Source of the DNA: Candidatus Cloacimonadota bacterium
GTDB lineage: Bacteria; Cloacimonadota; Cloacimonadia; JGIOTU-2
Direction of reading: 5' to 3'
NCBI GenBank assembly: GCA_021160355.1
Contig: JAGHCS010000165.1
Span: 1-7,626 of the forward strand
Length of the DNA stretch: 7,626 nt
This document shows positions 6,833 through 7,626 of this stretch, in pieces. Each line of letters begins with the position of its first letter. Position 1 is the first letter of the stretch. The notes under the pieces are model-generated. The model was not told the origin of the DNA, did not search any database, and saw only the letters and a list, made by a program, of their open reading frames with translations. The position numbers and the translations under genes were made by a program.

Positions 6833-6864
6833 ATTAGGAATCCTTAGGTACGAAGATTCCTTAT
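6833..6864. repeat. Imperfect inverted repeat AGGAATC / GATTCCT
   Basis: AGGAATC (6836-6842) and GATTCCT (6855-6861) form a 7-bp stem around a 12-base loop, with two more pairs outside one mismatch. The loop text CTTAGGTACGAA is echoed at 6895-6905 (CTTAGGACTCGAA), which suggests decayed copies of one unit. Confidence 0.45.
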
Positions 6865-6918
6865 ATTTGCTTCCTCTCCTCGTCATTGCATTCCTTAGGA
6901 CTCGAATTAGTAAACTGG

Positions 6919-6956
6919 ATTCCCGATGGGACTCGGGAATGACACGCTTTTTTTTT
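6919..6956 (+). terminator. Repeat-type intrinsic terminator 2
   Basis: ATTCCCGA (6919-6926) and TCGGGAAT (6933-6940) form a perfect 8-bp stem with loop TGGGAC. GACACGC and nine T residues (6948-6956) follow. It points the same way as the element at 6798-6831 and has the same GAATGACA flank, but a different, fully paired inner stem. It could be a back-up terminator for the plus-strand gene. Confidence 0.6.
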
Positions 6957-6978
6957 GTGTAGTTATTAACTCTAATCT

Positions 6979-7010
6979 GCGATAATCAGCCCGATCTGCT
7001 TGTGTTTGCG
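6979..7010 (+). repeat. Middle copy of the AATCAG/AATCTGCG repeat
   Basis: These 32 bases match 7104-7135 at 22 of 32 positions without gaps; both begin GCGA.AATCAGC and end TGCG. It is the most diverged of the three copies in the region. Confidence 0.45.
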
Positions 7011-7060
7011 TGCTATTAAGAAGTGAGAATAGTCGCGTCTTGCTTATCACAAGCTCTTCA

Positions 7061-7073
7061 ACTTGTCACAAGT
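7061..7073. repeat. 13-base perfect palindrome
   Basis: ACTTGT-C-ACAAGT reads the same on both strands apart from the central base. The same TCACAAG word occurs 19 bases upstream (7047-7053). It has no T-run and no nearby start codon, so a terminator or operator role is not supported. Confidence 0.4.
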
Positions 7074-7103
7074 CTCTATATAATTTTCTATTATTCTTTT
7101 TCA

Positions 7104-7135
7104 GCGAAAATCAGCTCAATCAGTGTTAATCTGCG
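7104..7135 (+). repeat. Right copy of the intergenic repeat, with the 17-bp inverted arm
   Basis: It contains AATCAGTGTTAATCTGC (7118-7134), the exact reverse complement of 6689-6705, and is related to the middle copy at 6979-7010. It lies 12 bases beyond the stop codon of the HD-domain gene. Confidence 0.7.
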
Positions 7136-7147
7136 TTCTGTTATTAC

Positions 7148-7626
7148 TCAAAATCCCAACTCTTTCTCGATTCCTGCCATTGCCTGCAAAGTATGTTCGA
7201 TAAAATCTTCGAGAGATATTCCGAATTCTTCACATGACGTTATCTGCTCCCTGTTAGCTCCTGCTGCAAAACGCTTTTCTTTAAAACGTCTCATCACAAA
7301 ATTAGTATCTAATGAAGATATCTTTTTTTCAGGATGCATTAGTGTTGCCGCAATTATAAGTCCGGTCAGCGAATCGACTGCATAGAGCACCTTATCCATA
7401 TTTGATATCCTCTCGACATGCCCGGGATGAGCTTCGATCGCATGGAGTATTTTCTCATCGAGCCCTTTATCTTTGAGCAACTCGACAGAATCCTTTCCGT
7501 GTCGGGCAAAATTATCCACCGTGCTTTCATAATCGATGTCATGAAGGAGTCCGGCAAGTGCCCACATCTCTTCATCTTCGTGAAAATACTCTGCAAAATG
7601 TGCCATTGCAGCTTCCACTGCGAGAC
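7148..7626 (-). CDS. HD-domain phosphohydrolase, C-terminal part (N-terminus outside the window)
   Basis: The visible 158 residues begin LAVEAAMAHFAEYFHEDEE and contain the metal-binding LLHDIDYE (His-Asp near visible residues 28-29), ARHG, EAHPGHVE, YAVDSLTGLIIAATLM and a basic FKEKRFAAG stretch. These are typical of small bacterial HD hydrolases of about 185 residues. The first helix and first metal histidine are missing because the frame runs off the right edge. A GTG at 7618 opens a shorter frame, but it encodes the valine of LAVEAAM, a mid-family position, so it is not a start. HD proteins hydrolyse phosphate esters, often of nucleotides; the substrate is unknown here. The gene ends facing the glycosyltransferase gene across the repeat region, and I see no convincing terminator on its strand. 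Confidence 0.88.
   Translation of the reverse strand, partial: LAVEAAMAHFAEYFHEDEEMWALAGLLHDIDYESTVDNFARHGKDSVELLKDKGLDEKILHAIEAHPGHVERISNMDKVLYAVDSLTGLIIAATLMHPEKKISSLDTNFVMRRFKEKRFAAGANREQITSCEEFGISLEDFIEHTLQAMAGIEKELGF

Larger units (their letters stand above)
6659..7147. other. Gene-free convergent region: repeat mosaic
   Basis: The 489 bases lie between two genes that end toward each other. I see no coding frame with family features or a ribosome site. The stretch is filled by short structured pieces listed separately: two terminator-like hairpins, two other stem-loops, a palindrome and three diverged copies of one repeat. Fragments such as TTCGCTTCGCTC and CGTCATTGC recall intergenic repeats found in many unrelated bacterial genomes, which is general knowledge and not a search result. 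The region looks like a site where small repeats have accumulated. Confidence 0.7.

Noticed and set aside
6659..7147. CRISPR array or tRNA in the repeat-rich gap
   Set aside because: Copies are few, diverged, in both orientations and irregularly spaced; no cloverleaf or TTCGA-type T-loop fits.
7023..7385. Plus-strand open frame running from the repeat region into the HD-domain gene
   Set aside because: Most of it is antisense to the conserved HD domain, its start lies in repeats, and its translation shows no family features.
7616..7618. GTG at 7618 as the true start of the HD-domain protein
   Set aside because: The frame is open to the window edge and LAVEAAM matches an internal region of the family; starting here would lose the first helix.

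Overview
The window looks like ordinary chromosome of a Gram-negative, fairly AT-rich bacterium. A dihydropteroate synthase gene directly joined to a CdaA-type diadenylate cyclase gene is an arrangement I associate with Bacteroidetes and related FCB-superphylum lineages. The DSFYDGG variant of the DHPS signature and an ArnT-like membrane glycosyltransferase fit that picture. The assignment to an uncultured FCB-type lineage is inference; nothing here fixes the phylum.

Left block (1-2768, all minus strand, transcribed right to left): folP (long-form dihydropteroate synthase), cdaA (membrane diadenylate cyclase), coaE (dephospho-CoA kinase) and the start of an MFS transporter cut by the window edge. 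Reading frames overlap by 4 bases (folP/cdaA) and 14 bases (cdaA/coaE), and 13 bases separate coaE from the transporter, so this is almost certainly one operon. It combines folate synthesis, c-di-AMP signalling and CoA synthesis. A strong intrinsic terminator lies just upstream of folP, ending the transcript of the next gene, and it shows that the longest possible folP reading frame begins at a false GTG inside the hairpin.

Middle block (2833-6658): a fold-type-I PLP aminotransferase of the aminoadipate/aromatic group and a PAP2-family membrane phosphatase, both on the minus strand. Then, diverging from the phosphatase across only 48 bases, comes a multi-spanning glycosyltransferase of the ArnT/PMT_2 class on the plus strand. 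The last two probably work on polyprenyl-phosphate-linked or lipid-linked sugars in the cell envelope.

Right block (6659-7147): a 489-base convergent intergenic region with no gene. It is a mosaic of small repeats: two hairpin-plus-T-run elements sharing an ATTC...GAATGACA frame, two other stem-loops, a short palindrome, and three diverged copies of an AATCAGTGTTAATCTGC-type repeat, two of which form perfect 17-bp inverted arms 446 bp apart. The last gene (7148-7626, minus) is the C-terminal part of an HD-domain phosphohydrolase whose N-terminus lies beyond the window.

I found no convincing new multi-gene system. The points most worth a second look are the RHR-to-RHQ change in the cyclase active-site motif, the SRK-to-SNK change in the long-form DHPS, the terminator pressed against folP, and the repeat mosaic.
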